A stretch of 64,000 bases of DNA from Mucilaginibacter paludis DSM 18603 (GCF_000166195.2 NZ_CM001403.1:1940432-2004431), one strand, 5' to 3'; counted from the stretch's first letter, positions 56,175-64,000 are shown. The notes: generated from the sequence alone by a model not told the origin. Translations and numbers: made by a program.

Positions 56175-56912
56175 ATGGAACAAACCAAATCAGAACGTTA
56201 TCTTGAGTTGATAACGAAGTTCAAAACTCATGTTTTTAAAGATCCACGTCTTAAAAATCCTCATCATATCGAAGGTTTTAATTTTGATGTAATAAACCCT
56301 TGGGAGTTATGGCATAATAATCTCGATGCTAAAATCCTCTTCATCGGTCAAGATTTTAGCGATACAACTTCTTTAGAACACAATCTCAAAAACAATTGGA
56401 AGAAAGAAAAAAGTAGTTCAACCAATAACAATCTTATCGACTTATTTAGCATTTTAGGTTATGGTTATAACTTCGATAAAGTGGATTATAATAATCAAAT
56501 CAAATACCCCATCTTTTTTACGAACGCCATATTGGGTATAAAAGTTACCGATAATCAAAATATGAGTTTACCTGTAAAAGATGAATGGTGGAAAGAAACT
56601 TGTAGGGAGTACTTAAAAGCACTTATCGATATAATCCAACCAAAACACATTATAGCCATGAGTATGGTAGCTTATAAAGCAATTGGTTCAATATATAATT
56701 TAAAGCTTGAAAAATCAGTTTACGAAGCTATTGCTAATAATGGAAAACGTAAATTACCTAATGGTTCTGATTTATTTATTGTAAGTCATTGTTCTCCTAA
56801 TGGTCTAATGAAACGCTCAATAGAAACTCAAGCTCAAGATTGGTTAAGACTACGAAACTATATGGAAGGGGTACTTGAAGAATCCGAGTCATTAATAAGT
56901 TCCAATAATTGA
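56175..56912 (+). CDS. Uracil-DNA-glycosylase-superfamily protein (cargo)
   Basis: 245 residues. Motifs of the UDG fold occur in order: KILFIGQDFSD (58-63, motif A, like GQDPYH or GEAPG), PIFFTNAILGIK (112-123, ligand-binding Asn), KHIIAMSMVAYKAI (157-170, beta strand and helix) and LFIVSHCSPNG (200-210, the His loop, H205). Motif A has GQDF in place of GQDP, so base-excision activity is not certain. No zinc or FeS cysteine cluster is seen. Its tail overlaps the convergent small gene by 55 bases. Possible roles: repair, nucleic-acid sensing or phage defence. Confidence 0.72.
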   Translation: MEQTKSERYLELITKFKTHVFKDPRLKNPHHIEGFNFDVINPWELWHNNLDAKILFIGQDFSDTTSLEHNLKNNWKKEKSSSTNNNLIDLFSILGYGYNFDKVDYNNQIKYPIFFTNAILGIKVTDNQNMSLPVKDEWWKETCREYLKALIDIIQPKHIIAMSMVAYKAIGSIYNLKLEKSVYEAIANNGKRKLPNGSDLFIVSHCSPNGLMKRSIETQAQDWLRLRNYMEGVLEESESLISSNN

Positions 56913-57073
56913 ATTGGACCAATTGATTCACCATTAAAAACGGAATGATCTTCGGTAACCGGAACGATAGTTAAATAACCTGTAGGATATTTGTTTTGAA
57001 GCTCTATAATTAGCCTGTTGATTTCATTTTCTAAAGCTTTCACTTCGTTTTTAATTTCCTGATTCATTTCCAT
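56858..57073 (-). CDS. 71-residue coiled-coil protein (cargo)
   Basis: From the ATG at 57073: MEMNQEIKNEVKALENEINR, then LIIELQNKYPTGYLTIVPVT. An N-terminal coiled coil is followed by a beta-like stretch. The frame is open upstream to 57142, but that part looks like spacer and contains the TTAACTCTGAT motif. It overlaps the end of the UDG-fold gene by 55 bases, so transcripts would be antisense there. No family recognised. Confidence 0.5.
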   Translation of the reverse strand: MEMNQEIKNEVKALENEINRLIIELQNKYPTGYLTIVPVTEDHSVFNGESIGPIQLLELINDSDSSSTPSI

Positions 57074-57121
57074 ACCACTGTTAACTCTGATTAATTGCTT
57101 TACTATTAAAAGCCATACTTT

Positions 57122-57430
57122 ATGGAAGAACAAATAGAACAAAATAAACCGTTTAAAATAAAACTAAATTATACGGTTCTAATTTTTATTATAGCTTTAT
57201 TATTGGGGATCACACTCCCATTTCATTACGTGCCTTATGAATTCATAGTATTTCCTAAAGAAAATCTTACTATGAAAAATACATTTATTTTCGAGAGCGA
57301 AATAGATACATTTATAAGTCGGTATAATAAAGCAAATGCAAACCAACAACGCTTAATGAGACTTGATCCAATAGTTCAAAAATTATTTGAAAAGAAACTT
57401 ATCGTTGATAGCACTAATTTTGAAAAGTAA
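57122..57430 (+). CDS. Single-span membrane protein (cargo)
   Basis: 102 residues with one membrane helix near residues 18-36 (TVLIFIIALLLGITLPF). A C-terminal soluble domain of about 60 residues follows (FESEIDTFISRYNKANANQQ). The topology suggests an inner-membrane anchor with a periplasmic or cytosolic domain. It is divergent from the coiled-coil gene with the shared TTAACTCTGAT motif between them, and ends at a terminator. No family recognised. Confidence 0.58.
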   Translation: MEEQIEQNKPFKIKLNYTVLIFIIALLLGITLPFHYVPYEFIVFPKENLTMKNTFIFESEIDTFISRYNKANANQQRLMRLDPIVQKLFEKKLIVDSTNFEK

Positions 57431-57431
57431 C

Positions 57432-57487
57432 AATATAGCCAACGTCCTTATTTGTAAAAATAAAAATCGTTGGCTATATTTGTTTTG
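57432..57487 (+). terminator. Terminator after the membrane-protein gene
   Basis: AATATAGCCAACG (57432-57444) pairs perfectly with CGTTGGCTATATT (57468-57480), with a smaller TTATTT/AAATAA stem inside; TGTTTTG follows. It begins just after the stop codon. Confidence 0.78.
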
Positions 57488-57497
57488 CAAATTTTAA

Positions 57498-57606
57498 GAA
57501 ATTCGACCGTGGCTACTCTGATGCCTCGATGGTCAAAAGTATTAAAAAACTATTCTTACGAAATTCGACCGCAGTTCTCAGCAACTCCGATAGTCAAAAG
57601 TAATAA
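57498..57606. repeat. Two 47-bp imperfect direct repeats
   Basis: GAAATTCGACCG and, about 20 bases later, GTCAAAAGTA occur at 57498-57544 and again at 57560-57606. The ends are well conserved and the middles vary (CGATGG against CGATAG). They fill the gap between the terminator and the minus-strand gene. Iterons or RNA elements are possible. Confidence 0.6.
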
Positions 57607-57741
57607 GATCAAAAGGGAATGGAGGCTTCGATCTTTATTCCCTTTTTGCTATTTATAATAACTGTGATTTAAAATTGAATTTTTATAAACCAAAATACTA
57701 CAATTACTCATTTTTAAATAAACACATTACGAAAATAATGA

Positions 57742-58032
57742 TCAAGGAAAATAATACTTTATCACTAAAGTAAAAAACGCGGAGACCAATGCTGCTATTA
57801 TAAGCTTAAAGAACCAACTATTTATATATGCAGGGATTGCTTTATATAATGAATAATACCAAGGGGATTTTTCAAATTTTAACTGTATCGGCTGATTATT
57901 TTCTTTAAGCTGCTTTTCATTTTCAACTATAGAATTGTAACCACTCAAAGAAATTTGAATATGGTCAGGATTTCTATCAGGTAGGAATCTTTTAATCCAT
58001 ATCTTTTTGTTTGGATCTTCTTTTTTACTCAT
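57742..58032 (-). CDS. 96-residue C-terminally anchored membrane protein (cargo)
   Basis: A basic, soluble N terminus (MSKKEDPNKKIWIKRFLPDR) of about 70 residues is followed by a membrane helix (FFKLIIAALVSAFFTLVIKY) at the very end: tail-anchored topology. No family recognised. It is divergent from the next plus-strand gene, with the third TTAACTCTGAT motif in between. Confidence 0.55.
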   Translation of the reverse strand: MSKKEDPNKKIWIKRFLPDRNPDHIQISLSGYNSIVENEKQLKENNQPIQLKFEKSPWYYSLYKAIPAYINSWFFKLIIAALVSAFFTLVIKYYFP

Positions 58033-58213
58033 AAAAATGTTAATAATTATAAAATTAAACTAATAAATGTATACGACTTCATTTAAAATCACATATTCAA
58101 AGATAAAATTAGCTACTAATATATTTAGTATATAGTTTTCCACATTTTTAGATATGCTAAATACATTACTAATATTCTAATTTTCAAGGCTCTTTATCAG
58201 AGTTAATAGACTT

Positions 58214-58420
58214 ATGAAAAGTCACGAATTAGCTATGAAGCTTTTAGAAATGGAAAATGTTGAAGTATTGATACCTGTAATGAATATCTTAGAAAATAGA
58301 CTTGAGTCGGTGGAATATTTACTTTTATTAGAAGAAGGGAATAAAATTGAAGATCAAAAATTTATATCATTAAAAGGCAACTCTTATAGAGAGCATTTAA
58401 AGAAGAGCTATTACCTTTAG
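58214..58420 (+). CDS. 68-residue acidic protein (cargo)
   Basis: MKSHELAMKLLEMENVEVLI, then PVMNILENRLESVEYLLLLE: helical and acidic, no membrane segment. The start is close to the TTAACTCTGAT motif (58196-58206). It is convergent with the last cargo gene, 23 bases from it. No family recognised. Confidence 0.5.
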   Translation: MKSHELAMKLLEMENVEVLIPVMNILENRLESVEYLLLLEEGNKIEDQKFISLKGNSYREHLKKSYYL

Positions 58421-58443
58421 ATAAAATGGAATTTTAAAAAGAA

Positions 58444-58677
58444 TTATAATTTCAAATTTTTAAATTTATCTCTTAATTCATAATATTTACCTTGCAATTC
58501 TATTGGGAGGTAGTCTATTGAACCAGCTTTAATACCTATTGTTAAAAATGGATATTCAATATAATCGATACGCTTATCCCAATAGTCATGAAATTCTTTT
58601 GGTGCTTCTTTAATAAGCTCAAGAAATTGGATTTGAAACTTTGTAAATTGTTCCTTTATTAACTCTTTATTCTCCAT
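58444..58677 (-). CDS. 77-residue protein at the right end (cargo)
   Basis: MENKELIKEQFTKFQIQFLE, then HDYWDKRIDYIEYPFLTIGI: mixed helix and strand, soluble. It begins 30 bases inside the right terminal repeat, reading inward, so its promoter must overlap the transposon end. No family recognised. Confidence 0.52.
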   Translation of the reverse strand: MENKELIKEQFTKFQIQFLELIKEAPKEFHDYWDKRIDYIEYPFLTIGIKAGSIDYLPIELQGKYYELRDKFKNLKL

Positions 58678-58706
58678 ACACCTAAAGATAAAGAATTTTT
58701 TACTCT

Positions 58707-58739
58707 AACTTACTTAGGTTCGTTATCAATATCGTTGCC
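58707..58739. repeat. Right terminal inverted repeat of the IS1595 transposon
   Basis: 33 bases ending TCGTTATCAATATCGTTGCC, the exact reverse complement of the left end; followed by the target copy TATTTTTA at 58740-58747. Confidence 0.95.
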
Positions 58740-58747
58740 TATTTTTA

Positions 58748-59213
58748 TTTAGGCAGCCCGCAACCATCCATACTGATGGGCTGGAGCAATACTTTTACTT
58801 ATAAACGCTTTGATTTAAGCTTCTTCTTCAGGGGCACTTTTGGCAATAAGATATTCAATGCCACCCGGGCAGACCTATCCAACGTTTCGGCAGCCACTGT
58901 AAACAACATACTGGTAACTGCCGCGAACGATAAAATCACCGACATTAGAAACTCGTATTACTCTGACAGGTATGTTGAAGATGGTTCGTATGTACGTTTA
59001 GACAACACCACATTAGGCTATAACCTTAAAAACCCTTTTAAAAATGTAAGTAACGTGAGGTTATACTTTACTGCAAATAACGTATTTACGATAACAGGAT
59101 ATAAAGGCATCGACCCCGAAATTAACCAGGGTGGCGTTTCTCCGGGTATCGACTATAATAACTTTTACCCTAAAACACGCACATTGTTAGTTGGTGTTAA
59201 CGTATCATTTTAA
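58748..59213 (+). pseudogene. SusC-like receptor, 3' part
   Basis: The last strands of the interrupted receptor: LGSPQPSILMGWSNTFTYKR, RFDLSFFFRGTFGNKIFNAT, then LYFTANNVFTITGYKGIDPE and the terminal VGVNVSF. Fused to the 5' part through one TATTTTTA it gives one continuous frame. An internal ATG at 58776 could start an orphan product of 145 residues with no expected function. The susD gene follows 19 bases later. Confidence 0.93.
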
Positions 59214-59232
59214 AACAATAGCTAAAAAAGAC

Positions 59233-60912
59233 ATGAAAAAGATAATTTTAGGGATATTGAGTATGCTGGCTGTTGCCACCATCATACCATCCTGCCAAAA
59301 AACCGATGTTGCGGTTACCTCTGAAATAACGCCCGACACTTATCCTAAAACGGCGGCTCAGCTTACCTCGGCTGAGGGACCGGTTTTTGTTGCACTTCGT
59401 GCTGACTATGCTGGCTCGTATTGGTTTACACAAAGCTGTTCTACCGATGAAGCTGTTTTACCAAGCTTTGGCCCAAACTGGATAGATGGCAACAAATACC
59501 TGGAACTGCACAGACATACCTGGACTAAAGATAATGCCTGGGTAACCTCTAATTGGAACTACCTTACCAACATCATTGGTACAACCAACCAAACTATCTC
59601 CATCTTTAGGGCTTCGGCACCGGCGGGAGCTGCAAAAAGCACAAGCCTGGCTGAGTTGAAAACCGTGAGAGCACTGGCTTATTTCATGATGATGGATTCG
59701 TATGGTAATGTTCCATTAGATACCCTTTACGGTTCAAAAGACTTAAAAACAAACGCTAAAAGAAGCGAGGTATTTAATTTTGTGGAAAGCGAGCTTAAGG
59801 CATCTCTCCCATATCTTAAAACAACGGTTGCAACTGCTACGTACGGCTTGCCTACCAAATGGCTTGCCTACTCCATACTGGCTAAAATGTATTTAAATGC
59901 CGCCGTTTATACCGGCACATCGCGGTACGACGACTGTATTGCTGCCTGCGATCAGATCATCAGTTCGGGCCTGTACTCTTTAGAGCCTATGGCTACTTAT
60001 CTTCAAATGTTTTATCCTACAAACGGCCCCTCGCAAAAGGAATTTATTTTTGCTATTCCGTATGACGCATCCACCTCAAATGGTAATATGTTTTTCGCCC
60101 GGTACGATTTAAATCGTAACCTGGGTATCCGCTATTCCTATTCAGGCTCAACAGCCGGGGCATATACCGATCCTGTTATTAACCAAAGCACAGGCAACGG
60201 CTTGGTTAACAATTCTCCGAGCGGCCCACGTATGACCACATCCGAGTTTTATGCTTATTTTGATGACGCCAATGATGTGCGTAACAAACAATGGTTAACC
60301 GGACAACAATACTGGCAAGATGGTACCCCCATCATGGTGTCGAGCACTAACCTGGGATACAACCAATTCTACACCGGTGGTAGTCCAAAAACAACTTACG
60401 TATATTCTTTGGTACTTAGCCCGCTTACATCAAGTTCGGTACGCTCCGGTACTGCCTCTTCGTTTGATTTGGGTAACGATGAAATTGCCTGGAACATTGG
60501 ATACCGCAACATCAAATTCTTTCCGGATTATACCAATACCATCAGCAGGAATCAAAATAATGATATGCCTATTTTCAGGTACTCAGATATTATTTTAATG
60601 AAAGCTGAAGCCATTCTGCGTGGTGGCGCACCAACCTTAGGGGCCACCGCCTTATCATTGGTAAACCAAATTAAAGCGGTACGTACCACCACAGCCGCTT
60701 TGGGCAGCGTTACCCTGAGCACCATTTACAGCGAGCGCTGCAAAGAATTAGCCTGGGAAGGCTGGCACCGTAACGACATGATCCGTTTTGGTATGTTTGA
60801 AAACAGTTATGGCTTGGGCAAAACCAACGCGGATGTTACCCGCCGGATCTTCCCGATACCAAGTACTGCCATGTCGGCCAACTCGGCACTGGTTCAAAAC
60901 ACGGGTTACTAA
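59233..60912 (+). CDS. SusD/RagB-family glycan-binding lipoprotein
   Basis: I use the ATG at 59233, where the lipoprotein signal begins (MKKIILGILSMLAVATIIPS then C); the frame is open upstream within susC. 559 residues. TPR-like helices (LAELKTVRALAYFMMMDSYG, LPTKWLAYSILAKMYLNAAV) and the C-terminal RYSDIILMKAEAILR and ERCKELAWEGWHRNDMIRFG are SusD signatures. It binds the nutrient at the cell surface and forms a lid on SusC. Its partner receptor is broken by the transposon, so it may now be useless or may be poorly transcribed. Confidence 0.95.
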   Translation: MKKIILGILSMLAVATIIPSCQKTDVAVTSEITPDTYPKTAAQLTSAEGPVFVALRADYAGSYWFTQSCSTDEAVLPSFGPNWIDGNKYLELHRHTWTKDNAWVTSNWNYLTNIIGTTNQTISIFRASAPAGAAKSTSLAELKTVRALAYFMMMDSYGNVPLDTLYGSKDLKTNAKRSEVFNFVESELKASLPYLKTTVATATYGLPTKWLAYSILAKMYLNAAVYTGTSRYDDCIAACDQIISSGLYSLEPMATYLQMFYPTNGPSQKEFIFAIPYDASTSNGNMFFARYDLNRNLGIRYSYSGSTAGAYTDPVINQSTGNGLVNNSPSGPRMTTSEFYAYFDDANDVRNKQWLTGQQYWQDGTPIMVSSTNLGYNQFYTGGSPKTTYVYSLVLSPLTSSSVRSGTASSFDLGNDEIAWNIGYRNIKFFPDYTNTISRNQNNDMPIFRYSDIILMKAEAILRGGAPTLGATALSLVNQIKAVRTTTAALGSVTLSTIYSERCKELAWEGWHRNDMIRFGMFENSYGLGKTNADVTRRIFPIPSTAMSANSALVQNTGY

Positions 60913-60949
60913 AAAAACATAATACTAAAAAGCTATAGCCCCCTCTAAA

Positions 60950-61075
60950 TCTCCCCTGGCAGGGGAGACTTTTTAAACCCTCTGTAGTTGAGGAAAATTT
61001 TTTAAGCCCTCCATACCGGGTGTGGCCCCTGCCCCAGTTGAGGAGATTTTTTTAAGCCCTCCCTACCGGGGAGGG
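60950..61075. repeat. Terminator-like hairpins and a 35-bp direct repeat
   Basis: TCTCCCCT/AGGGGAGA (60950-60968) is followed by CTTTTT and may end susD transcripts. AGTTGAGGAAAATTTTTTAA (60986) recurs as AGTTGAGGAGATTTTTTTAA (61036), each within a 35-base near-identical block ending TACCGGG. CCCTCCC/GGGAGGG forms another stem at 61057-61075. This C/G-rich spacer type is common between genes in this group of organisms. Confidence 0.65.
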
Positions 61076-61141
61076 TTTGGGTGGGGCTCATTTACTTGCA
61101 CCACTATAGTTAATTTTATTAAACCGCGTTTAAATCCCATT

Positions 61142-62356
61142 ATGGCCCAAGAAACTCCCGTTACCAACCAAGGCAAGCCAAAAACCAGGCTTGTATCACT
61201 CGATGCCTTACGTGGCTTTGATATGTTTTGGATTATCAGCGGCGAGGAGATATTTCATGGGTTTGCAGGTGTGGTTAAAAACAAATATAACCTGGTACAA
61301 GATTCCCTTACCTGGCAAATAGCAACCAATGGCAATTTATCGGTATTGGAGCGGATAGCGGTAGCCATCAGCAATCAGCTCCATCACTCGCCCTGGAACG
61401 GATTCACCTTTTACGATCTTATTTTTCCCCTTTTTATTTTTATTGCCGGCATTTCTATGCCATTCTCTTACAACAGGCAAGTTGCACAAAGCCCATCTTC
61501 CAACAAACAAATTTATGTGCGTTTAATTAAACGTACCGTTTTGCTGATACTTTTGGGCACCGTAGTAAACGGAGCCTTGCATTTTGCGGGGTACCAGCAA
61601 ACCAGGTTTGCCAGTGTATTGGGCCGAATAGCGCTTGCCTGTTTTTTTGCGGCTGTTATTTATTTAAACAGCTCGTTAAGGTGGCAAATAATTTGGTTTG
61701 CCGTTATTTTGTTAGGCTATTGGCTCTTGATGGCTTTGGTGCCGGTACCAGGCCACGGTGCCGGAGTATTAACACCCGGCGCAAATTTATCAGCCTGGAT
61801 AGATCAGCATTTTTTACCCGGAAAGTTGCACCGCAAAGTGTACGACCCTGAAGGCTTGCTCTCAACCATCCCCGCTATAGCAACCGCTATGATGGGGATA
61901 TTTACCGGTCATTTTTTACAGTGGGAACCGGGCGAAAGATTATCGCCATTAAAAAAAATTGGCATCATGGCTGCTGCAGGCATTTCTTTAATTCTAATTG
62001 CCCTAATTTGGAATATGGCCTTCCCTATCAATAAAAATATGTGGACAAGCTCGTTCACTTTGTATGCCGGTGGATGGAGCCTTTTACTGTTTACCTTATT
62101 TTATGGCATTATTGATGTTGCCGGATATAAAAAATGGTGCCAACCCATGGTTTGGATAGGCACTAATTCCATACTCATTTATATGGCCGCGCATGGGTTC
62201 ATCAACTTTGAATCAAGCTCGCAATTTCTGTTTGGCGGGCTAATTGACAAGGTGCCCGGGCCATGGCAAAACGCCCTTATTTGGATAGGTGTGTTCATAC
62301 TACAGCTTTTATTGTTGCGTTTTCTTTACCGCAGAAAAATTTTTCTTAAATTATAA
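61142..62356 (+). CDS. DUF5009 / heparan-acetyltransferase-like membrane protein
   Basis: I use the ATG at 61142; the 40 upstream codons translate the repeat. 404 residues with about ten membrane segments. RLVSLDALRGFDMFWIISGE near residue 17 is the start of the DUF5009/acyltransferase-3-like family (related to HGSNAT), followed by FTFYDLIFPLFIFIAGISMP. Members may transfer acetyl groups to sugars across the inner membrane. In this set it may acetylate or deacetylate a sugar-like substrate; that is inference. Confidence 0.85.
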   Translation: MAQETPVTNQGKPKTRLVSLDALRGFDMFWIISGEEIFHGFAGVVKNKYNLVQDSLTWQIATNGNLSVLERIAVAISNQLHHSPWNGFTFYDLIFPLFIFIAGISMPFSYNRQVAQSPSSNKQIYVRLIKRTVLLILLGTVVNGALHFAGYQQTRFASVLGRIALACFFAAVIYLNSSLRWQIIWFAVILLGYWLLMALVPVPGHGAGVLTPGANLSAWIDQHFLPGKLHRKVYDPEGLLSTIPAIATAMMGIFTGHFLQWEPGERLSPLKKIGIMAAAGISLILIALIWNMAFPINKNMWTSSFTLYAGGWSLLLFTLFYGIIDVAGYKKWCQPMVWIGTNSILIYMAAHGFINFESSSQFLFGGLIDKVPGPWQNALIWIGVFILQLLLLRFLYRRKIFLKL

Positions 62357-62415
62357 GCTGAATTGTTGGACATTGTTGCCCAACAAAAACGTATAAACAA
62401 AATATAAACCCATTA

Positions 62416-64000
62416 ATGAATCAGCTACAAACTCTCGACTACGTTGTTTTTGCTATTTACTTTATCATAGTATCCGGTTACGGCTATTATATTTATAACA
62501 AAAAACGCTCACAAAGCTTAAATGCCCAGGAGTATTTCCTGGCCGAGGGATCGTTAACCTGGTGGGCCATTGGGGCCTCGTTAATCGCCTCAAATATATC
62601 AGCTGAGCATTTTATCGGGATGTCGGGCTCCGGTTTTGCCCTTGGCCTCGCCATTTCGTCTTACGAGTGGATGTCTGCTGCCGCGCTGATCCTGGTAGCT
62701 ATTTTTATCATCCCGGTATATCTCAAAAACAGGATATTCACCATGCCGCAGTTCCTTTCGTTAAGGTATAACGACCATGTGAGCACTATTATGGCCGTAT
62801 TTTGGCTATTGGTATATGTTTTTGTCAACCTTACCTCCATCATTTACCTGGGTGCGCTGGCCATATCGTCCATATCAACCATCAGTTTCGGCTGGAGCAT
62901 AGCCGGCCTTTGTTTCTTCTCCATGATCGTTACTTTGGGTGGCATGAAGGTTATTGGCTATACCGATGTAATACAGGTACTGGTATTAATTATTGGCGGC
63001 CTTATTACTACCTACCTGGCTTTAGAACTGCTGGCCCAGCATTACGGCTTCGGAAATGATATTTTTAAGGCCCTGACGGTATTACGCAGAGATGCACCCG
63101 AGCATTTTCACATGATATTCGATTCATCAAACCCCAATTATAAAGAGTTGCCCGGCATTTCGGTATTAATTGGCGGTATGCTCATCAACAACCTGGCCTA
63201 CTGGGGCTGTAACCAGTACATTGTACAACGCGCCCTGGGTGCCGATTTGCCTACCGCCCGCAAGGGGATACTTTTTGCCGCCTTTTTAAAATTGTTAGTA
63301 CCGGTAATTGCCGTGCTGCCCGGCATTATTATGTACCTGCTGCACAGCAAAGGCATGTTTACCGCCCAAATGAGCGACGGCGGCGTAGTTAAGCCCGACC
63401 ATGCTTACCCAACACTGATTAACCTGCTACCTGCCGGTTTAAAAGGCGTAGCTTTTGCCGCGCTCACCGCAGCCATAGTAGCATCGCTGGCGGGAAAGGC
63501 AAATAGCATATCCACCATTTTTTCGCTGGATATTTACAAAAAATACCTTAATAAAGATGCCGGTGAAAAAAAGATGGTGTTTGTAGGCCGAATAGCGGTA
63601 GTTATAGCCATGGTAATTGCCGCCATTGTTACGCCGTCGCTACGCTCTTTAGATCAGGCTTACCAGTTTATCCAGGAGTATGTCGGTTTTATTTCGCCGG
63701 GCGTGCTGGCTATCTTCCTGTTAGGTTTCTTTTGGAAACGCACTACTGCCACTGCGGCTTTAACAGGCGCTATACTCACCATACCCTTATCAACCGTTCT
63801 TAAATTTTTACCCGTATGGACGCATGGGGCGTTTCCGGATTATCCGTTTCTTGACCGTATGACCATTGATTTTGTGGTGATTGTTGTGGTGATGGCCATC
63901 ATCAGCTTAACTACTAAAAAACCATCAGCAGAACATGTGATCGAGGTAGATACATCCATGTTCCGCATCAACAGGAGTTTTGCCGTAGGCTCCATCATTA
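62416..64000 (+). CDS. Sodium/solute symporter (SSS family), partial at window end
   Basis: The frame opens at ATG 62416 and runs off the window after 528 codons, so the C terminus is missing. TWWAIGASLIASNISAEHFI near residue 50 is the SSS sodium-site region, followed by GSGFALGLAISSYEW. WGCNQYIVQRALGADLPTAR and VAFAALTAAIVASLAGKANS are typical of the sugar/inositol branch (SGLT/SMIT). About 13 membrane segments are visible. With the MIOX gene in the same set, myo-inositol is the first substrate to consider, but hexoses or glucuronate fit as well. Confidence 0.92.
   Translation, partial: MNQLQTLDYVVFAIYFIIVSGYGYYIYNKKRSQSLNAQEYFLAEGSLTWWAIGASLIASNISAEHFIGMSGSGFALGLAISSYEWMSAAALILVAIFIIPVYLKNRIFTMPQFLSLRYNDHVSTIMAVFWLLVYVFVNLTSIIYLGALAISSISTISFGWSIAGLCFFSMIVTLGGMKVIGYTDVIQVLVLIIGGLITTYLALELLAQHYGFGNDIFKALTVLRRDAPEHFHMIFDSSNPNYKELPGISVLIGGMLINNLAYWGCNQYIVQRALGADLPTARKGILFAAFLKLLVPVIAVLPGIIMYLLHSKGMFTAQMSDGGVVKPDHAYPTLINLLPAGLKGVAFAALTAAIVASLAGKANSISTIFSLDIYKKYLNKDAGEKKMVFVGRIAVVIAMVIAAIVTPSLRSLDQAYQFIQEYVGFISPGVLAIFLLGFFWKRTTATAALTGAILTIPLSTVLKFLPVWTHGAFPDYPFLDRMTIDFVVIVVVMAIISLTTKKPSAEHVIEVDTSMFRINRSFAVGSII

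Larger units (their letters stand above)
54219..58739 (+). mobile_element. IS1595-family transposon with cargo genes
   Basis: A 4,521-bp element with 33-bp perfect terminal inverted repeats (54219-54251 and 58707-58739, starting GGCAACGATATTGATAACGA). Both ends are flanked by the 8-bp direct repeat TATTTTTA (54211-54218 and 58740-58747). An IS1595 transposase lies at 54980-55924. The remaining 3.3 kb carries a UDG-fold protein, a long-hairpin RNA candidate and seven small genes, mostly in convergent or divergent pairs. The DNA is visibly more AT-rich than the host genes around it. IS1595-family members are known to carry passenger genes; this set I do not recognise. The perfect ends show it is recent and probably mobile. 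Confidence 0.95.

Noticed and set aside
57498..57606. CRISPR array
   Set aside because: Only two imperfect units, the variable part is inside the unit rather than between identical repeats, and there are no cas genes.
58776..59213. Independent 145-residue gene
   Set aside because: It is the in-frame 3' end of the interrupted susC; the ATG is an internal methionine.

Overview
The window is chromosomal DNA from a member of the Bacteroidota, most likely Sphingobacteriaceae (Mucilaginibacter or Pedobacter-like). The grounds are SusC/SusD pairs, a FecR/ECF-sigma/STN-receptor cascade, GldK/GldN, DUF5686 and DUF5009 proteins, TAnnTTTG-type -7 boxes and many secreted lipoproteins. This is a family-level inference from protein content; no rRNA or tRNA gene was seen.

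Region 1 (1-13.8 kb) is mostly housekeeping: a split ThrE-type exporter, an OmpH/Skp-like lipoprotein, guanine deaminase, an S4 RNA-binding protein, dapD, a GT4 glycosyltransferase overlapping tsaC, cca, a pRiA4b ORF-3-like protein and miaA. It is interrupted by an IS110-family element (about 3.85-5.15 kb, with a candidate bridge RNA) and a complete IS4-family element (11186-12713, 9-bp target duplication). Its spacers carry a degenerate 7/14-nt periodic repeat family and a cluster of mosaic repeats.

Region 2 (13.9-30 kb) is dominated by envelope genes. An operon of a small unknown protein, a DUF5686 outer-membrane protein and a MarR regulator has a palindrome in its promoter. It is followed by DUF481 and DUF4268 proteins, gldK directly followed by gldN (no gldL or gldM between them), several outer-membrane beta-barrels, rfbD, a PagL-like lipid A deacylase and a sialidase-fold lipoprotein.

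Region 3 (30-45.3 kb, all minus strand) is an ECF sigma factor / FecR anti-sigma / STN-TonB receptor / lipoprotein cascade. Downstream of it lies a giant alpha-2-macroglobulin carrying an internal TonB-plug-like domain, whose frame is interrupted by one amber codon. An M16 protease lies upstream.

Region 4 (45.8-64 kb) is carbohydrate and inositol catabolism: a GH92 mannosidase, a LacI regulator with a 22-bp operator-like palindrome, myo-inositol oxygenase, SusC, SusD, a DUF5009 membrane protein and a sodium/solute symporter that runs off the window. The susC gene is split by a 4,521-bp IS1595-family transposon with 33-bp perfect terminal repeats and an 8-bp target duplication. Besides its transposase, the transposon carries a uracil-DNA-glycosylase-fold protein, a 112-nt long-hairpin RNA candidate and seven small unknown genes in alternating orientation. 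This element is the best candidate for an undescribed system in the window. Degraded fragments of a TonB receptor and a second LacI regulator lie upstream of the GH92 gene.
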